The notes beneath the pieces were generated by a model. The model was not told the origin of the DNA, did not search any database, and saw only the letters and a program-made list of their open reading frames with translations. Below are positions 13,765-25,939 of a DNA stretch of 64,000 nt, piece after piece. A program made the position numbers and the translations under genes. Every line of letters starts with the position of its first letter. The first letter of the stretch is position 1. The stretch spans positions 4,142-68,141 of the forward strand of contig CAJJDP010000041.1 in the NCBI GenBank assembly GCA_905182995.1. Direction: 5' to 3'. Source of the DNA: Paramecium octaurelia. Its lineage: Eukaryota > Ciliophora > Oligohymenophorea > Peniculida > Parameciidae.

Positions 13765-15114
13765 AAGTAAAATGAAAAGATTTTATTCTTAGAAATTTAT
13801 ACACTTTACGATTACCTAAGGCATATCGTCATCTTAAAAATAAATGGACAATAGTAATTAATATTAACATCTATTAGATGTATTTATAATATGTAAATTA
13901 AAAAGATCTTCATCACAGAGAAAAATTAGAATTATAAAGGATAGTTACTATTGAAATAATATTAATTTAATTTGTTATTTCTACATTTAATCATATTTTG
14001 ATTACTATTAGAGCATTTATTATTTTATTTGCAAGAGTATTTGTGAAAATTATAAAAATTAAGTTGCAAAACTTAATCAAATGCTGCTCCAATTATGAAA
14101 TATTGAAAAGTTTATTTAAAAAAAATGAATTTTTATATCATTTTTGAATATAGTATACAATAGCTAAATTGGATGGTATAGAATCAAATGGAATAAATAT
14201 AAAAATTCGAATTTTTGAATGATAAATTGTAGTAAAAATTGGGAGATTTTGTTTTAAATCATAGAAGTGATAATACAGTTTATGATATAAAGGATTCAAT
14301 ACCAAAGCGGAGCAGCCATTGATTAATTTATGTCTTTTTATAATCTCTAATTTTGATAGAACAATGGTTTGTCTTGCTTGGAATGTTCTAAAATTTTCTT
14401 CTATATTTTTGGTTTTATTTTTCCAAAATGAAGGAAATCTATTATGAAAATTAGATCAAATTGGATGATTGGTCAGCATTGTTTAAAATAGTTCAGGTAG
14501 ATTTTAAAAGTAGGATCCATTATTATTTAATTAACACACATCAGTGTATAATGTGAGTTTTTCTAATTACTTCTTGAATCTGTCAATTAGAATGATTTCC
14601 TTCAGAATTGTTTATTTCAAAACTTTACTAAAGTTGAGCTATTGAACTTTAGTTATATTCTCCATTATATAATTAAATATATCAATAATATCTCTCGACA
14701 CAACAATCGGTATGCTGTGATTATATTTGCTATTAACAGAAAGAATTGATGATATTGAAAAGAAGGGAGTATTAAATATGTTTAGTTTAAAAATTCCCTT
14801 GTTTCTTTGTTAACTGGAATTTATTAGAATTAAATTATCTCAAGGAAAATTTATTTATTGAATTCAATTTACAATTTTAAATCGAAATATGATTGCATTC
14901 CTGACTCAATTTTGGGTATTAGTCTAATTGTTGAATAAATATTAAGTTTTAGGGAGATGCTAAATATTTGTAAGTGAAATCTAAATTCTAATATACCCTT
15001 TATTGAAATTTTGATGTTCAAAAATGGAGTCTGAGTGATAAAAAATTCCATTCTTTAGAGATATTATTTTTGTAAGAATTATAATAAACATTATAATAAT
15101 TTTTTTAATAGAAA
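13765..15114. other. Intergenic interval, no supported gene
   Basis: About 1.35 kb between divergent genes (carboxypeptidase minus, RBR ligase plus). A minus-strand stretch near 14625-15051 stays open under the ciliate code for roughly 140 codons but has no recognisable motif, no good context and is biased to hydrophobic residues. Plus-strand fragments near 14300-14450 also look weakly coding. I cannot tell decayed genes from chance here. Promoters of both flanking genes must lie in this interval. Confidence 0.45.
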
Positions 15115-17311
15115 ATGGCTTAAATATAGGAATTTACTCTTCGTTTTTCAATGACACATTCAAAAAATGAGCTTTTGGATTATATTAATGAAAGAAAAAT
15201 CTATTTCCCCCATAATTTAGAATCCAGACTTTTGAAATGGAATTGTTACCCATTGATTAATTTCGATACGGAGGAATTAGAAGTTAGTTTTGGTGTTTTC
15301 TTCCTTTAGATTTTGAAACTATCTTAAAATTAGACAGTGAGGGATTAATTTTCAGATTTACTAAACTGTTAGTTAAATAATTTGCAGAAAGTAGATTTCA
15401 TAAAAATTTGTCATCGGATTTTTTAGAAAGAATCATTAAACCCTTTTCCTCAAAGTAATGAGTTCAAAAGTCTTGGTGATAATCTTAAAGAAAGTTTTGT
15501 TTATGAAAAGCATATTTCAGATAAGCCTCCTTCCTATTATAAAAGTTAAAATGGCAATTTAGTTTTCGAAATTAATGAATAAGAAGTAAAATATCGAATT
15601 TTATTATATAAAAAAGAAGATGAATCAAGAATTACAACTGCTATCATATTTTCAACAAACAATGATATTAGAAGAGTGTTTCCATTATAAAATTAAGTTT
15701 TTATTCCCAATAGCTTCAATTAAAGTCAATAAACTTATACTCCCTCACATTTCATTCCTAATAATCAAAAATTTGTAATTAATCAATCTGTATAATTTTA
15801 AGAATAGAATAATAATTATGTGGAAGGAAGGGTAGCAAATATTTAACCTTTAAATGGATAACCAAAATAATCATCTATGAAAGACAGCCCAGCTTTTTAA
15901 TAAGTGGTTTTCTAATAATAACCATTCTAATCACAATAATAATAGCATTAATAATAGTAATATCAAAAATAATAATAATAAAACTAATAATAATAATAAT
16001 AATAGCCATACTAATACTAATAACAATACCAGCAATTAAACTAACCTTAATAGTACTAATAATAATAACCTTAATTTTAGTAACCATAATAATAATATCA
16101 ATAGTTTTAGAAGTAATCGAAATTATCAACAAATTTTGTTAATGTTAACACTAATACTAATATAATAAACAATAGTTATCTTAATTTTAATTATAATAAT
16201 ATTGCTCATACTAATACTTTTAATTTTTAATTAAACGGAAATCAATAGGTCTCTTAACTAAAGCCATAGCAAAAATCAAATGATGTGCTTTTCATATCAA
16301 CAGAAACAATATAATAGTTTCAAGATAAATCAAGAGCGCCAATTTTTAATTCATCTTCACTTCCTTGTAATTCAAGTTAATAGAACACATCAGCACAAGT
16401 AAAACCTGAAGAAATAGATGTACTTTCCACATAACAAATAAATCAAATTTCCTAAGTTGAAAAAGATACTTAGATGCCAACAGAATCCAGAATTTAAACT
16501 AATATAATGGCAAGGAGATAGTAAGAACCTGTATCTTGCTAAATATGCACTATGAATTATAGTTTTGATCCGAATGAAGCCTTAATGACTCCTTGCTGCC
16601 TTCGGAAAGTTCATGCTGATTGCTATTAACAGGACTTACATTAAAAAGCTATTTAATTTATGAATTTCGATCTAGTCACTTGTTACTCTTGTAAGAATTC
16701 ATTAAAAGGTTAGAATGATTTTTTAAAAAACAATATTTCTATTTCACTTTATGGTGAAATCGTAAAACGGACATTATTAGCACAAATTCCTCTGAAATGT
16801 TGTAAATGTTAACAGCCAATTCAAGCTAGCTAGGAAATATTAAGTAAATAGGTTATGCTAAAATGTTTATCATGCGATACTAAGCTCTGTAGCCTGTGTC
16901 GTCAAGAGTATCATGGAGAAAACTAATAGGTAAAAGCTAAAATTATAAAAGAATTAATCCTGTCCAAGCCTATTAGTCGATATTTAAAATGCATTTAAGA
17001 ATATGCCAATTCTTGTTTGTCCTTTTTGTTAGTTAATACAAACAAAGGATGATAAATGTAATCATGTGAGATGTTTCAGTTGCTAGAAAGACCTATGTTC
17101 AGCTTGTTCTGTAGATCGAATTCCGATACTGGCTCATGGAAACCATTATCACAGAGAAGGATGTCCTGACTATAAGCCATGGATAAAAAATAATATAGTA
17201 GTTAAATAAAAAGAATTCGATAAATAAAGTTGTTAAAGATGTAAGGAATCAGGTAAACCTTGCGAATATCCAATGAGTTTGTAAGAGTACAAGAAATTAA
17301 AATAGTTTTGA
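15115..17311 (+). CDS. RBR-type E3 ubiquitin ligase with polyQ tract
   Basis: About 724 residues with one 22-nt intron near 16930. The N-terminal 260 residues are not recognised. Residues about 262-334 are a glutamine-rich tract. The C-terminal third has the RING1-IBR-Rcat order: RING1 starts with CQICTMNYS and continues through CCLRKVHADC; the IBR-like region has KCLSCDTKLCSLC; the last module reads CPFCQLIQTKDDKCNHVRC, where the Cys in DKCNH lines up with the thioester cysteine of parkin and HOIP (family knowledge). RBR ligases take ubiquitin from an E2 onto that cysteine before passing it to the substrate. A further Cys pair follows (CQRCKESGKPC). The intron ends in AAG rather than TAG, but it restores the Rcat frame exactly. 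Confidence 0.85.
15898..16115 (+). repeat. Glutamine-codon tract (TAA/CAA/TAG repeats)
   Basis: Within the RBR ligase gene, a run of roughly 73 codons is mostly glutamine, written almost entirely as TAA with some TAG, CAA and CAG, interspersed with Tyr, Pro, His and Phe. On the DNA level this is a nearly pure TAA/TTA trinucleotide repeat. The minus strand is spuriously open here because the complement of TAA is TTA (Leu). Confidence 0.85.
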
Positions 17312-17370
17312 TGTGAAACAATCTCAATTTTATTATCATATAATAATCTTTTATAATTAATAATATTGTC

Positions 17371-18453
17371 TCAAAGACTTTGAAGATTCCTTTATTTTTA
17401 TTACATTTATTCTTGTAATTTTATTAAATAATTCCCTAATTCCTCTCCAAATCCAAACCAATATCCCATTTTCCAACATAAACTTGCGTATTGTGCCTTT
17501 TAATTTATATATGTCAAATTACATACTCTAATATTGGATTTTAATCTATTCTAGTCAACAATTTTTTATTTTCTAGTACTTTGTTGAATTGTCTTAGTTG
17601 TTGGCTTAAAATTGGAGCATTAGTTATTGAATCGGAACATTTATCTAATGCATTTATATAATGATTTAATGCGAGCCAAATTTATTTGTGAAAACAATAA
17701 GAGTATGGTATGTACATAAATTCTTATAATTAAAATGAGAAATCTTCAAAGTAAATAACAATTTAATCAGCACCCTCTAAGCATCTCTTTAGCTAATCCA
17801 TAGTAATTTAAGATTGATCTTTTATGGCAAATTAAAACCCATTAAAAGCTTGTAAAGCCACATTCATATCCTGGAATATAGCGCTTAAATTTTAAATATT
17901 CATTTATATTTTTAACAACATCTAACCAACTTCATAGCCATACAATTGATACTATTCCTCTTTGAAGAAATTGAATTAGTCACCTAATATATTCAAATGC
18001 GAGTTTACTAAATATTTATGATTCAAAAATTAAATCAATTACTTGCCTCCATTACTCATCTATTTCACATACAATAGTATTTTTTAATTTTAACATCAAA
18101 TTGTTGAGATAACATATGACCCATTATTACTAGGAGTTTTATTTGGATAGATCCTTGTTTAAGTCTACCTTAATAGATTATATAATTTTTCCAAAGGCAT
18201 TTCCAAGTTCAGTCCATCCTATTTGCAGCTAGTCTTAATCCTACTTATTTGATAATTCAACAGATTTAGAAATATATGCTAAGAAACCATCACAATCTAA
18301 ATTTTCCATATAATTGATTTCATTTGTTTAATACATTAATCCTAAGCCAGCAAATATGTTTTTTATAATTATGCTGCATTTTTCTTGATTTGAATAAACA
18401 GCCTAGACATCCTGAAGAACTAATAGAGTAATAATTAAGCACACTTTATTCAT
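17371..18453 (-). CDS. Secreted protein of unknown family
   Basis: Encodes 343 residues after removing introns of 25 and 26 nt (the second ends in AAAAG). The first 18-20 residues (MNKVCLIITLLVLQDVQA) are a clear signal peptide, followed by a largely helical protein with scattered cysteines (for example EKCSII, LDCDGF, KRCLEG, DKCSDS) and a conserved-looking C-terminal block WKMGYWFGFGEELGNYL. I do not recognise the family; this looks like one of the many ciliate-specific secreted helical proteins. It is convergent with the RBR gene (59-nt gap). Its start is 171 nt from the divergent start of the WD40 gene. Confidence 0.75.
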
Positions 18454-18623
18454 TTAATAAAATTTATGAAGTGCGAGAAAAATTATTAATCAATCTTTAT
18501 AAGATTAATAGAAACAAGTTATCAATATAAATGTATTGTATAAAGTATCAAAAATATAATTGGTTATAAAGTGTTATCATAAATGTTTAATGATATTTTT
18601 TAAGTAAATAAATTAATCTCGTA

Positions 18624-20579
18624 ATGATTTATAAACCTGACTTATTAAAATCGGACAAGTAGATAGATAGAACAATTAAAAATTTAATTTATGAGGGAAT
18701 TAATTATTAAGTTTATGAAAATAACAATGGTCATCTTATAAAGTAATACAAATTTGAAAATGTTTATGATCTAAATGAATTGATTAAAACTTTAGAATTA
18801 GAATAGTACTTAAGTAAGCAAACTGACATTCTTTATGCTCCCCAATATTATTATGTAGAAGAAAACACTACGATTTATATCCAATACTAGTTATTTAATA
18901 ATTTGCTGAAATAAGTGATATAATAAAACTAAAGTGATGCCCTAAAATAAAAGGAGGATTAAGAATTATATAATGAATTGATTGATGATGAAGAAAAGAT
19001 TTATGAAGTAAACCCATAGGATTATGCAAAAGAATTGCAACTCAAAACATAGAATCTTAAAGTAACCTAGAATTTAATAAACACTATCATAAAATTATAT
19101 GAATTGGAATTAAATGGTTTCATGATTAAAAACATAAAGCCAACCAATATTATCTATAATATTGAGAATTTGTAATTTATGGATAACTTTTTACAAAGCA
19201 TCAAATTTGAAGTTAGTCTAGAAGAGTATCTAATCTTGGATTTTGTAAAACAATAATACTAGAGTAATAATTAAAGCTTAAAAAATCTTGGTAGATGTTA
19301 CATGCAATTGTACTTATTAATTGAGATTGAAGATTAACAAGAAACTGAGTATTTAGAATTGATCAATAAATATTATGGTTCTAAAATCTATAATTTAATC
19401 AGAATAATGATAGAAAGCGAGTATAAATATTTTACTTCGATAATGCAATCTCAAGAATTTTTGGAGCTAATTACTCCGCTAAATATACTTGATAATAAGC
19501 AGCTATTTATTCAATTTTTTGAAAAAAAATAGTAAAAGAAAGATGAGATTTGGGAAAGGATAAAAAAGAATTTTGAGATTGATTAATAATAACAAGTCTG
19601 GTAAAAGTATTAAAAGTCAAATTTATAATTCATGATAAAAGAAAAAGAAATCGCAAAATATAGAGTAGAATATAAGGTTTCTAATATTAATACGCATAAA
19701 CTTGAGTATGATATTACAGATATGGTGATAATTAATCAGCAGGTTAATTAGAATTATGAAAGAGCCATCCTCCTAACAACTATTTAAGGAAAAATAATTG
19801 TTCATTCTAATACAACTTTATTAAATATATTCTAATGTAGTCTTAAATCATTGAGATCAGCAATCAAATTCAAATTGGAGAAAAATATATATGTAGCAAT
19901 AGCAGGAGACGATAAAATCGTTTATGTTTATAACTAGAATGAGCTTTAGAATTCATCTCCAAAGATATTTTGCTAAATTGCCAATGAAACAACAAAGCAA
20001 ATTTATTCATTACTCTCTTATGATAAGTTTTTGATATTTGGTGATGAGGTGGGATCAATTTATATTTATAAGAATTGGACATTTAGTACTAATTTGAGTG
20101 CTCATTCAAAAAGATGCAATAAACTTTATTATTTTAATAATTAATTAATCAGTGTCTCCCATGATCAAACAATTAAGATTTGGGACAGTTTTAATTTTTT
20201 AATCAAACATATAATTACTGGACACACAGCAAATATATTAAATTTATTTATCTTTGATTATTATATCTATTCATTCTCTGAAGATAAGATGATTAGATTT
20301 ATTCAATTTAACAATACAACATAAAAATATGATTTTGTCTACTAAACCAAGTTTGATTCTGCAATATAATCCTGCATATAGTATAATGAATAGATAATGA
20401 TATTTGGAAATAAAGCTGGATAATTAATAGTTTACAATATAAAGGATAGAATGATTTTGCATACACATAAAGTTCATTTGAATACTATATTAGCCATCAA
20501 TTGGATATCTCATTCTTAAGGTTAATTTATAACCATAGGATAAGACAAGATATTTAGAATTAATGCAATATAAAACTGA
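18624..20579 (+). CDS. WD40 protein with kinase-like N-terminus
   Basis: Intronless, 651 residues. The C-terminal half (about 365-650) carries WD40 repeats, clearest in SHDQTIKIWDSFNF and SEDKMIRFIQF, with GH-like starts (TGHTANILNLF). The N-terminal half resembles a protein-kinase fold whose catalytic loop has decayed: GFMIKNIKPTNIIYNIENL then FMDNF at about 165-189 lines up with the HRDxKPxNIL...DFG segment, but the His-Arg-Asp is Lys-Asn-Ile and the DFG is DNF. If the alignment is right it is a pseudokinase-WD40 fusion acting as a scaffold; that is inference. A long acidic/Gln-rich helix lies between residues 100 and 150. No signal peptide or membrane segment. Confidence 0.75.
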
Positions 20580-21401
20580 CTAATTAATATATGTACTAAG
20601 TATCATTTTAAAATTAATATGAAATTGCATGGTTTCGTTCTCACTTTCTCTTAAAAAGTGTAAATAGTTGATATCGTCATAAATATCTCAGATTTCAATC
20701 AATATGTAATAGTAAATTTTCAAATGATAGTTTTAGAATAAGTAGTTATTAATAAGTATTGACTTTTTATTGGATAATCCCATTATAATCATTAGGAACT
20801 ACTTAATAGATATAGAAGTAAAACTGAAGAGCTTAATTTCAATCCTAACAAATATTATAATTATAGATTCAATAGATTTTTTTTGGAATGAAATCAGTCA
20901 ATCTTTAGAACCAGTGTAATGAGATTTATTCATAAAAACGGGTAAGATTTTCATTCTAATTAGAAAAGATTAGAGAAATTGTTGAGCGGTCAAACTTTAT
21001 ACATTAATTAAATGCTTTTTCTTTTATTCTATAACTTCACAATTCCTTTCTAATAGTTTATTCTATTTTTAATTTAACATCTATAACTTTTTTATTGTGA
21101 ATATTGATATTCATAAAATTCTTAGTTTAGATTTAAATTTAAAGTTATTAAATATTTTTGATGTATTTAAAATTAATTTTTAGTATATAGTTAAGTAAAT
21201 CATAAATAAAGAAGTCATCTTAACAAATGATAATAAATTTGATAAGTTTCCTGTATAATAATTACTACATTTATGATCATTTAATAAATAGAAATAATTT
21301 TCTGTTGATAGAATCATTGAATCAAATATTAAAATTTTGAAAGTTGTAACGATTTTAAAATAAATAATTTGTTTGAAAAAGTTATTTAAATAAAATAACA
21401 A
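20580..21401. other. Unassigned interval, possible small or decayed gene
   Basis: Between the WD40 gene and the coiled-coil gene. From an ATG at about 20620 the plus strand is open to about 21100 in one frame except for two TGAs, near 20758 and 20888. Removing a hypothetical 40-nt intron (GTATTG...CATTAG) instead gives a frame that closes at a TGA near 20920. The translation has no motif I recognise. The rest is AT-rich without a supported feature. Confidence 0.35.
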
Positions 21402-22253
21402 TCAATTTTTTTAGGCAATTATTCTTTTGATTAGAAATTGAATTTAGCTGACAATGTCTTATGGTTGCACATTGAGAATTTATGAACATGTTTCCACAAT
21501 GACTGTGGCTTACATCTTTTTTAGATTCATATATTCTGTGCATATTCCTTTGATCCAATGCCAGCAATCTCTTAATTAAGGTTTGGAATGTTCAAATATA
21601 TCTTTTGGTGTTAATTTAACAACTAAGTCTTATACGCATCCGATAAACTTATCTTGCTTAATGCATTTTTATTATAATCTATGAACCTCTTGGATAACAT
21701 TTTCTGTTTTCAACATGTCTGCCAATTCTTCAAAAATTCGTTTCCAACAATTCTGATCATCATATTTAGACCTAGTCCTTTTTCTACTATAATCTTGAGT
21801 TTAATCTTATTCATATGTGATATCCAATAAAGTAGAATGAATGGATTTATTTCTAAGATGCTTTTGCTATGATAGGTTATCAATGGTAGCTTCTAATTCT
21901 TGAATCTTATATATGAGTAAATCTCTTTATTGAGTAAGCTCCTCAATAATTTGCATCATATTTTATTTTGTTTTGCTCAATTCATCTTGAAGGAAGTTGA
22001 TTTGTTATCGTAACTATTCACAGTCCTCATCTTGTGATTCAGTCAATTGCAATACATCTGAAGACGACGATAGATACTTGCGATCGTCTTCGTTATTTTT
22101 TTGAATTATTTTCAAATTATCTTTGTAACACTACAGTTTCCTTTATATTAGTTAATAGTCTTATTAATCTTCTTCCTAAGTATTAAGAGTACAAACTGAA
22201 GGAATCAATTGAGTGGGATGTGAATATTGCTATTATTGTTGTTATCTGTACAT
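21402..22253 (-). CDS. Coiled-coil protein, unknown
   Basis: Uninterrupted frame of 283 residues. It opens with a glutamine run, has an acidic/serine stretch (DDRKYLSSSSD) around residue 70, then a heptad-like segment (about 85-150, LRQQINFLQDELSK, LTQQRDLLIYKIQELEATI) that predicts a coiled coil, and a globular-looking C-terminal part with three Trp/Cys blocks (NCWKRIFEEL, RDCWHWIKGICTEY). No known domain was recognised. It starts only 65 nt after the stop of the SPAG6/PF16 gene on the same strand, but each ciliate gene is expected to have its own promoter. Confidence 0.75.
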
Positions 22254-22318
22254 AAATGAATTTTAATTATGTTGCTAACTTGTAATTTAATATATATTTG
22301 GATTAATATTATAAATGT

Positions 22319-23969
22319 TCAATCTGCATTATAATCGTCCAATTTCTTAAGCAATTATTGTTCGTATCCAGCACTGTAATACTGAATGATTTCTGGGGGA
22401 TAATAGGAATTGATTTCGTCGATATATTGTCTTAATTTGGAACCTGGATTAGCTTTGATTTCTTGGATCTTCTTTAATCCTTCTGACAATACAAATTGTC
22501 TAAAGATCATAAGGAATGTTATACTTTTTGGCTGCATTATCATTAGGCAATGTCTTTTAGAATTGATGCAAGACATATTATAAAATATCAGGAGGGGCTT
22601 CTGAGATTAATGGTTCAAGAGCAGGCAAATAAGTGCACATTTATAATATGGATTTCAAAGCTTAACTTGATTTCTTTTTGAGATCTTCGCTGGAATCAGG
22701 GAATTTATAAACCTAAGATAGGAGGAGTAGTTTTACAGCTAACAAATGGGATGGAACATCAGCTTCAGCCATGGCTCTTGAATGATCTGCTGAATGTCCA
22801 CCAATCATTCCAAGAGACCAAGCAGAAGCACTCTTGACTGATTGATCAGGCTCTTTTATTAATGCATCTTTTAATGGGGCAATTCCTTTTGCTGCTATAA
22901 TTCCCATGGCCAAAGCTTCATCAAAGGCTCCGATGAATCCGAGTGTCATGATGCCTGGTAAGCGTGCATCTCCTTTAGCTTCATTGATATAATCAACAAT
23001 TGACACAACAGCTCCTGCACTACAGATCATTTTAGCTAGGTCTTGGGATTATCTTGCAATTTCTCTAATGCATGTAGCTGCAGCTTTTCTATTGATTAGA
23101 TTAATAGCATGTACCTAACTCCAGGATCTGTGTCTTTTAATCTATACAAGATCTTGGGGAAGATATCCACATCTACAATAGCTTCTGCCAAATCTATAGT
23201 GTGTTTTGCAATATTGGCCAAACAAAAGCAAACAGATCTCTTCAACTCAGCATCATGATGAGGAATCAAGGCACTGAGAAATGGCGCAGCACCTGCATCC
23301 ACCACATTCTAAGCCAATTCGGCTGAATGCTTACAGATTTCTGATAAAGCTCCTGCTGATACTCTTTTCAATGTGGTTTCTGGTTCTTGAATACAGAGCA
23401 CCAATAATGGAACAGCTCCTGCATCTACTACAGCCTAAGCCAAATCTGCTGTGTGTCTAGACGGAATATATGTGTTATGCTTACTTGGCAATGTAACGGA
23501 GAGCACTAGCTGCAGCTTCCTTCACACTTGGATCAAATTCTTCTAAACATTAGACCAAAGCTTCCAAGGCTCCAGAATTCACAACTGCCATTGCCAAAGT
23601 TGAAGAGTGTTTTGCAACGCATCTAAGTACGAATGCTGCTGCCTTTTTGTAGAAACGATTTTGTTCTCCCAACGAACTCACTAATTATGGCAATATTTCA
23701 TTGGAAACAACTGCTTCAGCCAAATCTTCTGAATGCTTAGCCAATCTTCCCAATGCCAATGCTGCTGATTATTGAATTGATGGCACACAATCTAAGAGCA
23801 AAGGTCTCAATAAGGACATCACACCTAAAAGATTGGTTACGGTTTCATTACCTGCTGATTGCAATGCCTCAATATTTTATGGTCTTTTTGCTAACTCAGC
23901 CACTGTCTACACAAATTAAACTCTTGCTTTTTGATAAACTTCGAAGGGTTGTAACACTGCACGACTCAT
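22319..23969 (-). CDS. SPAG6: SPAG6/PF16 axonemal central-pair protein
   Basis: Armadillo-repeat protein of 514 residues after removal of four introns (27, 28, 26 and 25 nt), almost the same length as human SPAG6 (509). It starts MSRAVLQPFEVYQKAR and ends with FVLSEGLKKIQEIKANPG, then SYYPPEIIQYYSAGY, both diagnostic of the family. In between lie about eight armadillo repeats with the typical blocks ALGRLAKHSEDLAEAVV, RFYKKAAAFVLRCVAKHS and RLPGIMTLGFIGAF. The protein sits in the C1 central microtubule apparatus of motile cilia (Chlamydomonas PF16) and is needed for its stability and for beating. Conservation across the full length indicates a functional gene. Confidence 0.95.
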
Positions 23970-24133
23970 TTTAAATTTATTATTGAAATAAATTATACAT
24001 TCAGATCATGTTAAATAATCAAAAATAATATATTATTTATTCCTCATCTTTCTTTTTTCTCCTTATACTATTGTTTGCTCTGCAACATCAATATTATTAA
24101 TAGCAATAATCAAATAATAAATTACTATAAATT

Positions 24134-24627
24134 ATGTTAAATGATTGTTGCATCATCTTAATGGATCCACTTTCGAATGTTTATGCAATATTCACAATAG
24201 ATAGCTACAGTTCTTATTAAGAATCCAATCCAGGTGATCAATCCCAGCTAAATATGTTTAGTTCTGTTTGAATTAAATAATGTAAATAGCAATTTTGATA
24301 AAATTATACATTTAGAGATCATCTGTCAATTTTCACCTAAAATACTCGGAATCAAGGTTCGTGGAGATTTTATTTATTACAAACACATATCTCAAGATTA
24401 CTCTAATTTTGAATACTTCCAAAGACAATGTTAACTTTTAAAGAAAGTTTGATCAAAACAGCTTATTCAATTATGTGTATATATTTACATCTATGCTCTC
24501 ACATGTAAAATAAATATTTTTGATCAGCATTAAGATAAACACTCAAAATCTTTGTAATCATAGATTCCAATCATATGAACAAGAGATAAAGTTGTATTGT
24601 CTACTCAGAAACTTAGAGAACCTCTGA
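24134..24627 (+). CDS. Small protein, unknown
   Basis: Predicted 143 residues after two introns (28 nt starting GTGATC, and 34 nt starting GTAAAT). The reading frame is consistent across both introns. The translation is mixed hydrophobic/polar, rich in Leu, Asn and Ser, and could be mostly beta (FHLKYSESRFVEILFITNTYLKITL). No signal peptide, no recognisable motif. It sits between SPAG6 (divergent) and another unknown gene. Because it is short and the first intron begins with the less usual GTG, the exon-intron model is less secure than that of its neighbours. Confidence 0.55.
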
Positions 24628-24728
24628 GAAAGGAAATAGAAATATTTATCAAAATCAAAGTTTATTTTGATTATCATTTATTAAGAAATATTATTTATTA
24701 AAAGAGATATTTAGTAATAGAAATAGTT

Positions 24729-25904
24729 ATGATCAATTATCCTAATCCTTATCGCAATCCGAATATAAATGCATGGAATCAAAATCCTAGGCAAGAGATG
24801 GAAGAGGAATAATCACCTTCGTTAATTTTCAAACCAATTGAAAGATAAAATATTGATGATCGAATTAAATCATAACTCGTTTCGCTTAGAAATTCAATTA
24901 AAGATTTTGTTCAAAAAATTGTTCAATTCAAATTTGAAGAGAAAATGACATCTCTAAAAGAGAGAATAAGTGGGCTAGAAAGCTTAATTGTGAAGGATAA
25001 ATCTTTGGATTAGGAATCATTGATGACCTATGTAAATTTTCTTAAAGATACTTACATAAAGAAAGTGAACATCTTATCACTTCATGTTAAAGTTTTTGAA
25101 AATCCTCGTTATTTGGAAGCAGATAGGCTTCTAGATTTTTTAAAAGAAATATCTGTATAAGTTTGAAATATATTAGAAATATGAAGAAAGCTATGCAGAA
25201 TGCCAACCCTTATTGTTTATGAATTAAGAATTAACTAATTTGGAAATGATTCATTGTGTATTGACGCCAATAGTATGCAACTATAAAGAGATACTTTATT
25301 ATGAAAAGGTTGATTCTCCAATAAAACAATATACCAAAAATAAGAAAATCTATGAATAATCTCTTTCCTCACAGCAAATTAGTCTATTGATTGGATTATT
25401 GAACAAGTACTATAAATTTGGAGCTTGTAATACATCTACTTATATTTAGTACCTAATAAGCAAGATAAATGCGTAGCCTTTGTTAAGTGGGCCCCTGATC
25501 TGAATATGAGTCAAGTATAGTATCTGGAGAAATTAATTATCATCTTGGAAATACCTTAGGAATAGAACAATACTTATGCACTTTTACACATCTTTCAATA
25601 ATAAAATCTGAAAGTTTGCAAATCTACATCGATAGCAAAATAGAGAAATCAATTACAATAACTAAGTCAGCAACTAGGTTGTAATTAATTTACTGCTACT
25701 TTGGTCTCCGAATGTAGCTTAGACTTTGCGTTATCAGAATTTCTTAAGATCGTGGCTGCAAAAGTTGATATAAAGCAATTAAGTTAATTTCTAGATGAGA
25801 ACGACTATTTTATAAAGGAGGATAAGTTTGAGTAGGGGAGGTAGGAAGTAAACTATTTTGTTGATGCATTTGAGATGGAGAGATTGGGATTCTCACTTGC
25901 ATGA
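24729..25904 (+). CDS. Helical protein, unknown
   Basis: Encodes 376 residues with introns of 22 and 23 nt; both introns are forced by TGA or frame and yield a smooth translation (KFGALPNKQDKCVAFVKW across the second). The first 35 residues are Asn/Pro-rich, followed by charged helices (RIKSQLVSLRNSIKDF, MTSLKERISGLESLIV) and a helical C-terminal half with WAPDLNMSQVQYLEKLI. I do not recognise a family; the overall look is of an all-alpha cytosolic protein. It ends 35 nt before the next gene in the same direction. Confidence 0.7.
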
Positions 25905-25939
25905 ACATTGTGAGCTAAATAAGAATTATTAATATAATA

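Noticed and set aside
15875-16132. Minus-strand open frame rich in Ile
   Set aside because: It is the complement of the TAA-rich glutamine tract of the RBR gene.
24800-25000. Many in-frame TAA and TAG codons suggesting a pseudogene
   Set aside because: Under the ciliate code they are glutamine; the frame runs to a proper TGA after two small introns.
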